This document shows, one piece after another, positions 9,466 through 18,521 of a stretch of 64,000 nt of DNA (positions within the stretch are counted from its first letter, which is position 1; every line of letters starts with the position of its first letter). The stretch spans positions 168,618 to 232,617 of the forward strand of contig JAUXOL010000004.1 in the NCBI GenBank assembly GCA_030682375.1, in the 5' to 3' direction. A program made the translations under genes and the position numbers. This stretch comes from Gallionella sp. Lineage in GTDB: Bacteria > Pseudomonadota > Gammaproteobacteria > Burkholderiales > Gallionellaceae. The notes below the pieces were generated by a model. That model was not told where the DNA came from, searched no databases, and was given only the letters and a program-made list of their open reading frames with translations.

Positions 9466-9592
9466 ACCTCGAAGAACCGTAGCGAGCGGCTTGAGTGCAA
9501 GCCTGTCCTGAGCCAAGTCGAAGGAGCGCACGGAGCTTTGCATGGCCATTCGACTAAGCTGGCAGACAACACCAGCCAAGTCGCTGGTCAGC
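9466..9592 (+). repeat. Dispersed intergenic repeat, copy A (with inserted 24-nt unit)
   Basis: Reads ...ACCGTAGCGAGCGGCTTGAG... through GCACGGAGCTTTGCATGGCC, CGACTAAGCTGGCAG and ending AAGTCGCTGGTCAGC. A second copy lies inverted at 22843-22935 and a 27-nt fragment at 36814-36840. Relative to copy B it has an additional 24 nt at 9502-9525. The end can fold (GCTGG...CCAGC). It fills part of the 365-bp mucD-lepA gap 9378-9742; the rest holds a GGCGGC-AAA-GCCGCC hairpin near 9661-9675 but no gene. Confidence 0.85.
9502..9525 (+). repeat. 24-nt unit inserted in repeat copy A
   Basis: Begins CCTGTCCTGAGCC and ends GTCGAAGGA. It is absent from the homologous place in copy B (22843-22935), where GTGCAAG is followed directly by GCGCACGG. 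The same unit with few differences is found in frame inside tilS at 27778-27801. Confidence 0.8.
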
Positions 9593-9742
9593 GCAGCGAC
9601 CAAGACATACCTTGTGGGTAGGCGCGGAAGCGAGCACCGCGCAACGCCGCGAGCGAATGGGTGGCGGCAAAGCCGCCGGGCACCCACCGGCCCACCCCTT
9701 GCGGGTGAATCGAGCCGCGCAGTAGGTTATTCAAGGTTTCCT

Positions 9743-11137
9743 TTACTTCTCGTCGAGGCGGATCGCCACATACGTGGCGGCATCTTCGCGCCGCACCAGC
9801 AGCGCGACATTGCGCCCCTTGGGTACCTGCTTGAGGATATCGTTGAACTGCGCCAGCGAACGGATCGGCATGTTGCCTATCGCCAGCAGCACATCACCAT
9901 GCTGCAATCCGGCAGCGCGTGCCGCCGAGCTCTTGACTTCCTCGACCAGCAAGCCGCCGCCGACCTGCAACTCCTGCGCCTGCTCGCGGGTCAGCTCGCT
10001 GACCGCGATGCCCAGTCGGGCGATCATCTCGGCCACATCGTCTTCCAGCTTCTTCACCGCCTTCGCCAGCTTGCCCTCCTCGGGCATCTCGGCGATCACC
10101 ACAGCCACCTGCTTCACCTCGCCCTTGCGCCACAGTTCCACGGCGGCTTTGCTGCCCGGCTTGGTTGCGGCGACGATGCGCGGCAGGTCGGCGGAACTGA
10201 TAACCGCCTTGCCGCCGAACTTGAGGATCACGTCGCTGGCCTCGATCCCTGCCTTGTCGGCCGGCCCGTTCTTCTCGACCGAGCTGATCAGCGCACCCTC
10301 GGGCTTGCTCAGACCAAACGACTCGGCCAGCTCGCGGGTCAGCTCCTGTATCGTCACACCGATTCGGCCGCGCGTGACCTTGCCGGTGCTGCGCAGCTGG
10401 TCGGACACCTGGATCGCCACGTCGATGGGGATCGCGAACGACAGGCCCATCGAGCCGCCGGAGCGGGTATATATCTGCGAGTTGATGCCGACCACTTCGC
10501 CGTTCATGTTGAACAGCGGCCCGCCCGAATTCCCGGGGTTGATCGCCACATCGGTCTGAATGAAGGGCACGAAGTTGTCCTGCGGCAGCGAGCGCCCCTT
10601 GGCGCTGACGATGCCGGCCGTCACGCTGCTGTCGAAGCCGAACGGCGAACCGATCGCGATCACCCATTCGCCGACCTTGAGTTTGTCGGGCTCGCCCAGT
10701 CTGACCTTGGGCAGGCCGGTCGCCTCGATCTTCAGCAGCGCGACATCGGTGCGCTTGTCCGAACCGATGACCCTGGCCTTGAACTCGCGCTTGTCGGTCA
10801 GGCGCACGGTGATCTTGTCGGCGCGATCGACTACATGCGCATTGGTCAGCAGATAACCGTCCTCGCTGATCAGGAAGCCGGAACCCAGCGACTGGGACTC
10901 CTGCTCGCGCGGCATTTGCGGTGCGAAGCGGCGGAAGAACTCGAAGAACGGATCGCCCTCCGGGATACCGGGTATCCCCTGTGCCTGGCGGACGATCTGG
11001 GTGGTGCTGATATTGACCACCGCCGCTCCCTGCTTCTCGACCAGCTCGGTGAAATCGGGCAGTTCTCGGGCCTGCGAAGACACCGGCAAGACCAGGCTCA
11101 GCGACAATAAAACGAGACCAGAAAATTTTCTCAGCAT
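9743..11137 (-). CDS. mucD: Periplasmic serine protease DegP/MucD with two PDZ domains
   Basis: Periplasmic protease-chaperone that degrades misfolded envelope proteins. The 464-residue precursor has a signal peptide (MLRKFSGLVLLSLSLVLPVS, cleaved near SSQA), the catalytic triad His in TNAHVVDRAD, Asp in RTDVALLKIE and Ser in NPGNSGGPLF, and two PDZ domains (GRIGVTIQELTREL and LGIAVSELTREQAQEL). The ATG at 11137 has the strong site GAGGAGG; the ATG-like start at 11164 lacks one. It ends the rpoE-rseA-rseB-rseC cluster, so it is likely part of the sigma-E regulon. MucD is preferred to DegP because of the cluster context. Confidence 0.96.
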   Translation of the reverse strand: MLRKFSGLVLLSLSLVLPVSSQARELPDFTELVEKQGAAVVNISTTQIVRQAQGIPGIPEGDPFFEFFRRFAPQMPREQESQSLGSGFLISEDGYLLTNAHVVDRADKITVRLTDKREFKARVIGSDKRTDVALLKIEATGLPKVRLGEPDKLKVGEWVIAIGSPFGFDSSVTAGIVSAKGRSLPQDNFVPFIQTDVAINPGNSGGPLFNMNGEVVGINSQIYTRSGGSMGLSFAIPIDVAIQVSDQLRSTGKVTRGRIGVTIQELTRELAESFGLSKPEGALISSVEKNGPADKAGIEASDVILKFGGKAVISSADLPRIVAATKPGSKAAVELWRKGEVKQVAVVIAEMPEEGKLAKAVKKLEDDVAEMIARLGIAVSELTREQAQELQVGGGLLVEEVKSSAARAAGLQHGDVLLAIGNMPIRSLAQFNDILKQVPKGRNVALLVRREDAATYVAIRLDEK

Positions 11138-11176
11138 GCCATCCTCCTCATAGTGAAAAAACAATACGAATCTTCC

Positions 11177-11617
11177 TCAATCTTCTCGCCATTGCCGCAC
11201 GATGTGCGGCAGCTGGCGGGATTGCATCGAATCCAGCCAGCGCGACAGGAGAAAGCCGAAAATCAGCCCCGCAGCGGCGCCCACCGCCGCATAACCGTCG
11301 CGCTGAACGGCATCCTGCGCCATCGCGTTACCGAGCGCGGCGCCGGCCACCAGCAATGCCAGCGGCAACAGATAGACCAGACCGATACCGCGCAGCACAG
11401 CGCCATCAGCGACCGACACCACGACCTGGTCGCCGACCGCCGCACCGATAGGATTGTCCACCTGGAATTGACGCGATTCGCTGCAGAACGCCTTGGACAG
11501 CTTTACCGTACCGCAGCCTTTTCCGTTGCATTGACCGCAACTACTTGTCTGCGCAGACTCGACGAAGGCGACCTGGCCCTCGATCCGCACCACCGTCGCC
11601 CTGGTTTCCAGCGTCAT
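11177..11617 (-). CDS. rseC: RseC/MucC family envelope-stress protein
   Basis: Inner-membrane protein of the sigma-E cluster thought to tune sigma-E activity and, in some species, redox processes. The 146-residue product has the cysteine cluster SSCGQCNGKGCG (residues about 25-36) and two adjacent membrane helices (IGLVYLLPLALLVAGAALG and YAAVGAAAGLIFGFLLSR). It overlaps the end of rseB by four bases (ATGA), indicating coupled translation. Confidence 0.9.
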   Translation of the reverse strand: MTLETRATVVRIEGQVAFVESAQTSSCGQCNGKGCGTVKLSKAFCSESRQFQVDNPIGAAVGDQVVVSVADGAVLRGIGLVYLLPLALLVAGAALGNAMAQDAVQRDGYAAVGAAAGLIFGFLLSRWLDSMQSRQLPHIVRQWRED

Positions 11618-12573
11618 TGCGCGCCGTTATGACGCAAAGAATCAGCCACTTGCATCACAGTACGGGCCGGAACTTCGCCGACCACGGTGACCAGATTTCC
11701 ATTCGCGATCTTGTGGTAGAGGTTCATCGCTCCGCGACTGGACAAGCCGTTGGCATCGTCCTCGTCGCTGTCGTCCGGCTCGATGAACACGGAGATCGCG
11801 CTCAGCCCGTCGGAAAAGACCAGCTGCGTCACCGGAGCATGCCTGCCGCGCATCGGACGCTGGATCTCCATGGTCTTCCTGAATCCGGCCGGCAACGCAT
11901 CCACGACCCAACCGCTGTTCACCGGCACGCCAGCCGCCGCAGGCGACGGCTCGTCATGCAGACGAGATATCTTCGAAGGTGCCGACTTCAGCCAGGAGCG
12001 GTCGACGCCTGCGCCGATCTGCAACTGGGTGAAAGTATGCTGTTCGACCGTCTTTTTCTTGTCGTCCAGCACCGACGCTTTCAGCAGCAAGCCTGAAGCA
12101 TTATGCGCCCATAGCTTGTGGGTATAACGCAGATTGTCTCTGGGCTGGAACAGGATGACCTGGGCATCGTAGCCCGAAACCCGCTCCACGCCGACCTGGC
12201 TGGCCTGATAGTTCGCGCCCAGTGCCGACAACTGCTCCGGCAGCAGCGAGGGGAACTTGCCGCGCCCCTGGCTGCTGGCGCGCACCATCTTGTGGTTGTG
12301 ATATTCCCAGACATGCCCGTTGTGGCGAATGATCTCGCGCTTGGGCCCATCCAGAGACTCCAGCTTCTCATACTCGCCATCCGACTCGACCACATGGATG
12401 ATGCGCGAAGTCTCCACGCGGCCATCGTACTGGTAGACGAACACACCGCTGTAATCGGTCTGGTGACCGGCAAAGGCCACGGTCTTGAGCCAGTCCAGGC
12501 TGACCTGGCGACCTTCCGCATAGGCATTGCCGACGACCAGCAGCAACCCGATAACCGCGACGCGCATCTTCAT
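11614..12573 (-). CDS. rseB: Sigma-E negative regulator RseB/MucB
   Basis: Periplasmic protein that binds the anti-sigma factor RseA and shields it from proteolysis, probably by sensing lipoproteins or lipopolysaccharide. The 319-residue precursor begins MKMRVAVIGLLLVVGNAYAE, a clear signal peptide, followed by the MucB N-terminal domain (DYSGVFVYQYDGRVETSRI) and the C-terminal domain. A GTG two codons upstream (12579) would overlap the rseA stop and is an alternative start. Confidence 0.93.
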   Translation of the reverse strand: MKMRVAVIGLLLVVGNAYAEGRQVSLDWLKTVAFAGHQTDYSGVFVYQYDGRVETSRIIHVVESDGEYEKLESLDGPKREIIRHNGHVWEYHNHKMVRASSQGRGKFPSLLPEQLSALGANYQASQVGVERVSGYDAQVILFQPRDNLRYTHKLWAHNASGLLLKASVLDDKKKTVEQHTFTQLQIGAGVDRSWLKSAPSKISRLHDEPSPAAAGVPVNSGWVVDALPAGFRKTMEIQRPMRGRHAPVTQLVFSDGLSAISVFIEPDDSDEDDANGLSSRGAMNLYHKIANGNLVTVVGEVPARTVMQVADSLRHNGAQ

Positions 12574-12575
12574 CG

Positions 12576-13070
12576 TCACTTGGCCTCGGGGCTGTAGGAT
12601 ACGGTGCGGATGAAGGAGGCGCCGCCGCTCATGTCAGCACTGGGCGAGAACTCCTGGTGTGCCATCAGGTAGTCGCTGGCCTTGGGCTGGATCTGCGCGC
12701 TGGCCGGACGCAATCCGCCTTGTTGCATCGCCAGCTGCGGAGCGGCTTCCGGACTGATCTGCAGCGACATCCAAGCGACTACGCCTACCGCCACCAGAGA
12801 TGCCGCTGCGGACAGGGCGAACGCGCGCACCTTCTGCTTAGTCGCACGGATACGAGGCGCCAGCACGACCGGCTCGTCGCGCATGCGTTCCCTCACCTTC
12901 GCGCTCAAGTCGCTATGAATATGTTCGGGCTGACGCAATGCATCCCCGATCAGGTGGTAGAGCTCCCAGTCCTTGTGAGTATCGGAGCCGCGCCTGATAT
13001 CGTCGAACAGGCTTCCCGCCTCGTCCTCGAACAATTCGCCGTCCATCAATGCCGATATTTCCTGTTTCAT
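12576..13070 (-). CDS. rseA: Anti-sigma-E factor RseA/MucA
   Basis: Single-pass inner-membrane anti-sigma factor that holds RpoE inactive until cleaved during envelope stress. The 164-residue product starts MKQEISALMDGELFEDEA, the typical RseA N-terminus that binds sigma-E, and has one membrane helix (AFALSAAASLVAVGVVAWMSL, residues about 86-106) and a periplasmic tail. The ATG at 13070 has AGGTGG upstream, formed by the last codons of rpoE. Confidence 0.93.
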   Translation of the reverse strand: MKQEISALMDGELFEDEAGSLFDDIRRGSDTHKDWELYHLIGDALRQPEHIHSDLSAKVRERMRDEPVVLAPRIRATKQKVRAFALSAAASLVAVGVVAWMSLQISPEAAPQLAMQQGGLRPASAQIQPKASDYLMAHQEFSPSADMSGGASFIRTVSYSPEAK

Positions 13071-13072
13071 GT

Positions 13073-13672
13073 CTACCACCTGTTGCCTTTACTGGTTTCT
13101 AACAACGGGCGCAGGTTCTCAGCCACTGCCTCCCGCGCCCGGAAAATCCTCGATCGCACCGTGCCGATCGGGCAATTCATCACACTGGCGATCTCTTCGT
13201 AACTCAACCCTTCGATCTCGCGCAACGTCAGCGCGCTGCGTAAATCCTCCGGCAACTGCTGCAGCGATGCCTGCACCACATTGACCACCTGTTTGCTCAT
13301 CAGTTCGTTTTCCGGCGTACTGACCTCATGCAACAGGCTGGCATCCTCGAACGACTCCGCGTCGTCCGTATCGTAAAGCGTGGTCGTCGGCGGACGCCGC
13401 TTGCTCGCAAGCAAGTGATTCTTCGCGGTATTGATGCCGATACGGTACAGCCAGGTATAGAACGCACTTTCGCCGCGAAAGCCCGGCAAGGCGCGATACG
13501 CCTTGACGAAGGCGTCCTGCGTCACGTCTTCCGCCTCGGCCGGATCGCGCACGAACCGGGAGATCAGCCGCCCCAACCTGCGCTGGTATTTCGATACCAG
13601 CAAATCGAAGGCATGCTTATCGCCGCGCTGAACCCGCTCCACCAAAAGTTGATCGACTTCCCGATCTGCCAT
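13073..13672 (-). CDS. rpoE: RNA polymerase sigma-E factor
   Basis: Extracytoplasmic-function sigma factor for the envelope-stress regulon. The 199-residue product has region 2 (AFDLLVSKYQRRLGRLISRF; DAFVKAYRALPGFRGESAFYTWL) and region 4 (LPEDLRSALTLREIEGLSYE with the helix-turn-helix EEIASVMNCPIGTVRSRIFR). It heads the rseABC-mucD cluster and is divergent from nadB, an order conserved in many beta- and gammaproteobacteria. A candidate autoregulatory promoter lies at 13775-13802. Confidence 0.98.
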   Translation of the reverse strand: MADREVDQLLVERVQRGDKHAFDLLVSKYQRRLGRLISRFVRDPAEAEDVTQDAFVKAYRALPGFRGESAFYTWLYRIGINTAKNHLLASKRRPPTTTLYDTDDAESFEDASLLHEVSTPENELMSKQVVNVVQASLQQLPEDLRSALTLREIEGLSYEEIASVMNCPIGTVRSRIFRAREAVAENLRPLLETSKGNRW

Positions 13673-13774
13673 CCCTGAATATTCCGATTATCGTTTTGAC
13701 TGCCGCTTGATTCGCGGGCCGCCAGTATAACCGCTCAGCTTCGTCTGCGTCAGCATGGCCGGTAACGCGCTGAA

Positions 13775-13802
13775 TGCGACCCGACAATGCCGAATTAGTT
13801 CC
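13775..13802 (-). promoter_or_regulatory. Candidate sigma-E promoter of rpoE
   Basis: On the minus strand GGAACTA is followed after 16 nt by TCGCA, close to the sigma-E consensus GGAACTT-N16-TCnnA. The implied start point leaves a leader of about 95 nt before rpoE. Autoregulation of rpoE is established in other proteobacteria; this particular site is inferred from the match. Confidence 0.45.
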
Positions 13803-13814
13803 ATCCCTCGCAAA

Positions 13815-13832
13815 CGCCTCCTTTAGGAGGCG
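13815..13832. other. Small perfect stem-loop upstream of nadB
   Basis: CGCCTCC-TTTA-GGAGGCG, a 7-bp stem with a 4-nt loop, followed on the plus strand by GCTCTTTT. It looks like a short rho-independent terminator or leader hairpin, 40 bp before the nadB start. No gene precedes it on the plus strand, so its role is unclear. Confidence 0.5.
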
Positions 13833-13872
13833 GCTCTTTTGCTATAGTTCCAGCTTGGAACACTCCTTGGAC

Positions 13873-15459
13873 ATGCATGTGCTCAAATTCAATACGCTGA
13901 TCATCGGCAGCGGCCTCGCCGGCCTGACGCTGGCCCTCAAACTGGCCGACACCCAACGGGTGGGACTGATCACCAAGAAAGGCTTGCTGGACGGCGCCAG
14001 TAGCCGGGCACAGGGCGGCATCGCCGCCGTGCTGTCCGGAGAGGACACGCTGGATGCGCATATCCGGGACACGCTCACCGCCGGTGCCGGCCTGTGCGAC
14101 GAGGCGGTCACGCGTCATGTCGTCGAACACGGCAAGGCCGCAATCGACTGGCTGATCGATCAGGGCGTGGCCTTCACCCGCGACGAGGCCAGCGACATGG
14201 GCTACCACCTCACCCGCGAAGGCGGACACAGCCAGCGCCGCATCATCCACGCGGCGGATGCGACCGGGCAAGCCGTGCAGGAAACACTGGCCGCAAAAGT
14301 GCTGCGGCACCCGAACATCACCGTGCTGGAGAAGTACATCTCGGTGGATCTGATCACCGGGAGGAAGCTGGGGCTGCCCGATAATCGCTGCTACGGCGCC
14401 TATGCGCTGGACTGCCTCAGCGACGAAGTCGTCACCATCGCCGCGCAGGACACCATTCTGGCGACCGGCGGCAGCGGCAAGGTCTACCTGTACACCACCA
14501 ATCCGGACACGGCGACCGGCGACGGCATCGCGATGGCCTGGCGCGCAGGCTGCCGCGTCGCCAACATGGAGTTCATCCAGTTCCATCCGACCTGCCTGTA
14601 CCACCCGCATGCCAAGTCGTTTCTGATCAGCGAAGCGGTGCGCGGCGAAGGCGGCATCCTGAAGCTGCCCGACGGAACCCGCTTCATGCCCGCCCACGAC
14701 GAACGCGCTGAACTCGCACCGCGCGACGTGGTGGCGCGGGCAATCGACTTCGAGATGAAAAAGCACGGCCTGGATTGCGTGTATCTGGACATCTCGCACC
14801 AGTCGGTCGAGTTCCTGCAGGAGCACTTCCCGACCATCTACGCGTATTGCCTCAAACTCGGCATCAACATCAGCAAGGAGCCCATCCCCGTCGTTCCCGC
14901 GGTGCATTTCACCTGCGGCGGCGTCATGGCCGATTTGCGCGCGCGCACCGACGTCGAGAACCTGTATGCAGTCGGCGAGACCGCCTACACAGGGCTGCAC
15001 GGCGCGAACCGGCTGGCGAGCAACTCGCTGCTGGAATGCCTGGTGTTCGCCGATGCCGCGGCGCGCGACATCCTCGACAAGCCGACCCGCCCGCTGCCTC
15101 CCCTGCCCGCCTGGGACGAGAGCCGCGTCACCGACGCGGACGAAGAGATCGTCATCTCGCACAACTGGGCGGAGCTGCGTCACTTCATGTGGGATTACGT
15201 CGGCATCGTGCGCACCAACAAGCGACTGCAACGCGCGCAGCACCGAATCCGGCTGCTACAGGGCGAGATCGACGAATACTACGCCAACTTCCACATCAGT
15301 CCGGATCTGCTGGAGCTGCGCAACCTGGTGATGAACGCGGAACTGATCGTGCAAAGCGCGCTGCTGCGCCACGAGAGCCGGGGCCTGCACTTCAGCAAGG
15401 ACTATCCAGAGATGCTGGCCGACCCGCAACCCACGATACTCACCCCGAAATCCCGCTAG
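13873..15459 (+). CDS. nadB: L-aspartate oxidase
   Basis: FAD enzyme that oxidises L-aspartate to iminoaspartate, the first step of NAD biosynthesis; quinolinate synthase NadA completes the step but is not in this window. The 528-residue product has the FAD-binding N-terminus [16 protein letters not shown], the [10 protein letters not shown] motif, the active-site region [20 protein letters not shown] split here as [10 protein letters not shown] and HAADATG, FHPTCLY and the C-terminal FAD motif [20 protein letters not shown]. The start [12 protein letters not shown] at 13873 fits the family. Its last 4 bp overlap the convergent ygfX-like gene. Confidence 0.97.
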   Translation: MHVLKFNTLIIGSGLAGLTLALKLADTQRVGLITKKGLLDGASSRAQGGIAAVLSGEDTLDAHIRDTLTAGAGLCDEAVTRHVVEHGKAAIDWLIDQGVAFTRDEASDMGYHLTREGGHSQRRIIHAADATGQAVQETLAAKVLRHPNITVLEKYISVDLITGRKLGLPDNRCYGAYALDCLSDEVVTIAAQDTILATGGSGKVYLYTTNPDTATGDGIAMAWRAGCRVANMEFIQFHPTCLYHPHAKSFLISEAVRGEGGILKLPDGTRFMPAHDERAELAPRDVVARAIDFEMKKHGLDCVYLDISHQSVEFLQEHFPTIYAYCLKLGINISKEPIPVVPAVHFTCGGVMADLRARTDVENLYAVGETAYTGLHGANRLASNSLLECLVFADAAARDILDKPTRPLPPLPAWDESRVTDADEEIVISHNWAELRHFMWDYVGIVRTNKRLQRAQHRIRLLQGEIDEYYANFHISPDLLELRNLVMNAELIVQSALLRHESRGLHFSKDYPEMLADPQPTILTPKSR

Positions 15460-15860
15460 GCGTATCTCAGACGAACGCACAACTCGCGAAATGCATCGCG
15501 CTCCAGCGCATCCGGAAAAAGAACCCGTGCGACTGACCGGCGTTTGCCCTCCGGCCTGATGCGCAGCACCACGAACCAGGGAGTGACGACGCTACCGCCC
15601 GCCACCTGCCCGGTCAGCACGGAACCGTCGCGGGCGATGATTGTCGCTGCACCGCCCTCCCCGACGGACAGACTGCACCATGAAGCGGGAAGCATCAGGA
15701 ACGCATCTCGTGCCAGATGAAAAGCCAGGCTGACCAGCACCGGCAAGAGCAGAACCAGCCTGACCAAAGGCGGCATGGCACTGACGCATACCGCCAGAGC
15801 GGCGATCAAGTGGGACGACAACAACAGGACGAGGAGACGCGGCGAAGGATGAATCGCCAT
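15456..15860 (-). CDS. YgfX/CptA-like small membrane protein
   Basis: A 134-residue protein starting [18 protein letters not shown], with two closely spaced membrane helices (residues about 8-25 and 30-47) and a cytoplasmic beta-rich domain ([56 protein letters not shown]). This matches the YgfX/DUF1434 family, often near nadB/rpoE and described in E. coli as a membrane toxin (CptA) acting on FtsZ and MreB. Family call is from architecture and context, so only moderately sure; the usual antitoxin partner SdhE is not seen. Confidence 0.6.
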   Translation of the reverse strand: MAIHPSPRLLVLLLSSHLIAALAVCVSAMPPLVRLVLLLPVLVSLAFHLARDAFLMLPASWCSLSVGEGGAATIIARDGSVLTGQVAGGSVVTPWFVVLRIRPEGKRRSVARVLFPDALERDAFRELCVRLRYA

Positions 15861-15879
15861 TCCGGATACCGTTTCGGGA

Positions 15880-17142
15880 TCAGAACACGAAGATCGCGGC
15901 CAAGCCCAGCAGCACCAGCGCCACGAGTGAAAACAACAGCAAGCTGCCAACACGATGAGGCAAGGCAGGCTGGGACAACGGAGTAGCGGGACGAACCGGC
16001 GACACCGGCTCAATCGGTCGCGAAGGCGCGGCCTTGGGAACCTTGACGGTCTGGGCGCTGCGATTGATCTCCTCCATGCTGGGACGAGCCAGCTTCAGCG
16101 TCTTGGACAGCTGATCCACCTCATCCGGCGTGGCGGTCATCGCGGCCAGACGCATCGTCGCCGCCCCCGAGTCGAACGCCTGCGACAGCTTCGCCGCCGA
16201 ACTCGCGCCCACATCCTCTTCGACATCGACGTTGCGGCTTCCGGTCACCGCGATCGCATCCGGTAACTTCTTCTCGCCCCCGGCCGGAGCCTTGGACACA
16301 TCCAGCGGCTGGCCCGAGCGCGGCAAGGTATCGCGGCAGGCGCGCAGATCGGCGGCGAAGTCCTTGGCGTTCTGGTAGCGATCATCCACCGGCTTGGCCA
16401 GAGCCTTGGCAACGATGTAATTGAGCATCTCGGGCACGCCCGGATTGAGCACGTTGGGCGGAGGCGGCGCCGCATTCAGCGTCTGGTACATGATGGCGTT
16501 GACGTTCTCGCCGTTGAAAGGCGCCTGTCCGGTCAGCATCTCGTAGAGCATCACGCCCAGCGAGAAGATATCCGAGCGCTGGTCGATGTTCTTACCCATC
16601 ACCTGCTCGGGCGACATGTATTTGGGCGATCCCAGTACCATGCCGGTCTGGGTGCGCACCGCCGACGAGGCCATGCGCGCGATGCCGAAGTCGGTGATCT
16701 TCACATGCCCGTCGCGCACCACCATGATATTGGACGGTTTCACGTCGCGATGCACGATCTCATGTTCGTGCGCATAGGCGAGACCCAGCGCCACCTGCGC
16801 GACGATATCCAGCACCTGATCGACCGGCAGCTTCCCACCGTCGTTCATGATGTCGCGCAGCTCCCGGCCTTCCAGGAATTCCATCGCGATATAGGCGACG
16901 TCGGCGCTCTTGCCCACGTCGTAGATGGTCACGATGTTCGGATGATTGAGTCGGCCTGCCGCCTTGGCTTCCTGATAGAAGCGGCCCTCGTATTCTTCCT
17001 TTTCATCCAGCGCCAGACCGAGGTTGATGGTCTTGATCGCGACTACGCGGTCGATCAGCGGGTCCTTGGCCTTGTAGACCACGCCCATCGCGCCCTGTCC
17101 GAGCTCGCCGAGCACCTCGTAGCGCCCCAGCTGGCTAATCAT
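15880..17142 (-). CDS. Tail-anchored eukaryotic-like Ser/Thr protein kinase
   Basis: A 420-residue Hanks-type kinase. The kinase domain spans about residues 7-265: glycine loop GELGQGAMGVVYKA, lysine in VVAIKTINL, catalytic loop HRDVKPSNIMV, DFG motif ITDFGIARM, and activation segment ending GSPKYMSPEQ. A low-complexity linker follows and the protein ends with one hydrophobic helix (SLLLFSLVALVLLGLAAIFVF) at the very C-terminus, so the kinase faces the cytoplasm with no extracytoplasmic sensor. It lies 36 bp downstream of a class III cyclase gene on the same strand, suggesting joint expression. Substrates are unknown. Confidence 0.93.
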   Translation of the reverse strand: MISQLGRYEVLGELGQGAMGVVYKAKDPLIDRVVAIKTINLGLALDEKEEYEGRFYQEAKAAGRLNHPNIVTIYDVGKSADVAYIAMEFLEGRELRDIMNDGGKLPVDQVLDIVAQVALGLAYAHEHEIVHRDVKPSNIMVVRDGHVKITDFGIARMASSAVRTQTGMVLGSPKYMSPEQVMGKNIDQRSDIFSLGVMLYEMLTGQAPFNGENVNAIMYQTLNAAPPPPNVLNPGVPEMLNYIVAKALAKPVDDRYQNAKDFAADLRACRDTLPRSGQPLDVSKAPAGGEKKLPDAIAVTGSRNVDVEEDVGASSAAKLSQAFDSGAATMRLAAMTATPDEVDQLSKTLKLARPSMEEINRSAQTVKVPKAAPSRPIEPVSPVRPATPLSQPALPHRVGSLLLFSLVALVLLGLAAIFVF

Positions 17143-17178
17143 GATTTCCGTCCGTATGAGTCTTCATCGCCGCGATGC

Positions 17179-18453
17179 CTACTGGCCGCAAAAACCCGGC
17201 ATGATGCGCACCGTCTTGCCCGACTGGATATCGACGGTCTGAGTAGAGATGCCGCCGCTGGGGTGGCTGACGATCACGGTATGCTTACCGGGCACGACCG
17301 CCAGTGTCAGCTGCGCCGTTGCCCCAGTCTTGCCCTTTTGCGAACCGTCCACGAAAACCTGCGCGCCATCCTTGCAGCTGACAGACAGGAACCCGTCCGG
17401 CCCTCTATCGACGGTATCGAACAGCCCCCCCATGCTCGTCGCTGCGGGTGCCGCGGTTTTCTTGTTCTCCGTCTTGCTGTTCGACAACTTTTTCTCGGCG
17501 GCCTTTTTCTCGGCTGTTTTTTTGTCGGCCAGACTCTGTGAGGCATCCTTCTTCTGGAGCGGCGCTGGTTCCGCGCGCGCTGACACGTCTTTTTTCGCCT
17601 GCTCCTCAGAAACAGCAGCCATGACAGCCGACACCGGCTGAACTGCAGCTTCCCGAGCATCGCCCGCCTCGTCCGACCCCGACAGCGTCACCGCCAGCCC
17701 GACGACCAGCAACAATCCGACACCGATACCGGCATAGATGATGCGCAGCTTGGGCTCAAGCTGAACAACGCGAGCGATCAGCGGAGCGGCGACCGCATCC
17801 AGCCGCGATGCCGCAGCATCCCACGCGGCCCCGATCCGCACCAATGGGGAAACGGATTCGACAGCCGGTCCTGCGCCAACCGCAGTCGCACCCTTGGGCG
17901 CCAGCTCGCCCGGATAGCCGATCGCATAGACCTCGTGCTCACGCACATGCTTGTCGGTACGCGAACCCTGATAGTGGAACATCTCGGCATATTGGCTGGA
18001 AAGGCGCGAAACGGCGTCGAAGTAAGAGCGGGACACCAGCACCTGGCCTGCATCCGCAAAACCCATCACGCGTTGCGCGACATTAATGCCGTCTCCGACG
18101 ATATTCGGCTGTCCGTTGATATCGCGGACCAGACGCACCGGACCGAGATTGACCCCCATACGCACCAGCAGCGGATTGTCGGAACCCGGATCTTCTTTTT
18201 CCAGCAGACTCTCGCGCAGGCTCAGTGCCGCCTTGAGTGCGTCTTCCACGTCGCCGAGAAAATTGATGGCAGCCCCGTCCCCTGTATCGAGGATGATGCG
18301 ATCGGCGACCGGCACGTCGCGTATCGCCTCGGAAAGATAGCTATTGAAGCGATCTTTCAGCGAAATCTGCCCAGCAACCGACTTCTTGGAATATTCGACG
18401 ATATCCAGGAAGAAAACACTGCACATGATGGTTTTGTTGCCTCGGTCTTCCAT
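17179..18453 (-). CDS. Class III nucleotide cyclase with transmembrane helix and C-terminal PEGA-like domain
   Basis: A 424-residue protein. The N-terminal cyclase domain (residues about 8-175) has both metal aspartates, in VFFLDIVEYS and LDTGDGAAINF, and the transition-state Asn/Arg in VGDGINVAQRV. The usual base-selecting lysine before GDG is replaced (ILDTGDG), so nucleotide specificity is uncertain. A membrane helix (LRIIYAGIGVGLLLVVGLAV, about 232-252), a lysine/alanine-rich linker and a PEGA-like beta domain (VSCKDGAQVFVDGSQKGKTG) follow. The cyclase domain is N-terminal and cytoplasmic; the PEGA domain would be periplasmic. It precedes the Ser/Thr kinase in an apparent operon. Confidence 0.88.
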   Translation of the reverse strand: MEDRGNKTIMCSVFFLDIVEYSKKSVAGQISLKDRFNSYLSEAIRDVPVADRIILDTGDGAAINFLGDVEDALKAALSLRESLLEKEDPGSDNPLLVRMGVNLGPVRLVRDINGQPNIVGDGINVAQRVMGFADAGQVLVSRSYFDAVSRLSSQYAEMFHYQGSRTDKHVREHEVYAIGYPGELAPKGATAVGAGPAVESVSPLVRIGAAWDAAASRLDAVAAPLIARVVQLEPKLRIIYAGIGVGLLLVVGLAVTLSGSDEAGDAREAAVQPVSAVMAAVSEEQAKKDVSARAEPAPLQKKDASQSLADKKTAEKKAAEKKLSNSKTENKKTAAPAATSMGGLFDTVDRGPDGFLSVSCKDGAQVFVDGSQKGKTGATAQLTLAVVPGKHTVIVSHPSGGISTQTVDIQSGKTVRIMPGFCGQ

Positions 18454-18521
18454 TCAGGCTTCCATTACTATGCTATCGGTTATTTTTGGGCATGAATCAA
18501 CGGCGCAGATTCTAGTGACTG

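Noticed and set aside
9655..9690. GGCGGC-AAA-GCCGCC hairpin as a terminator of mucD
   Set aside because: No T-run follows on the minus strand; left as part of the repeat-rich gap.
13774..13872. N-terminal extension of nadB
   Set aside because: The in-frame extension would include the rpoE promoter and the hairpin; the family start is at 13873.
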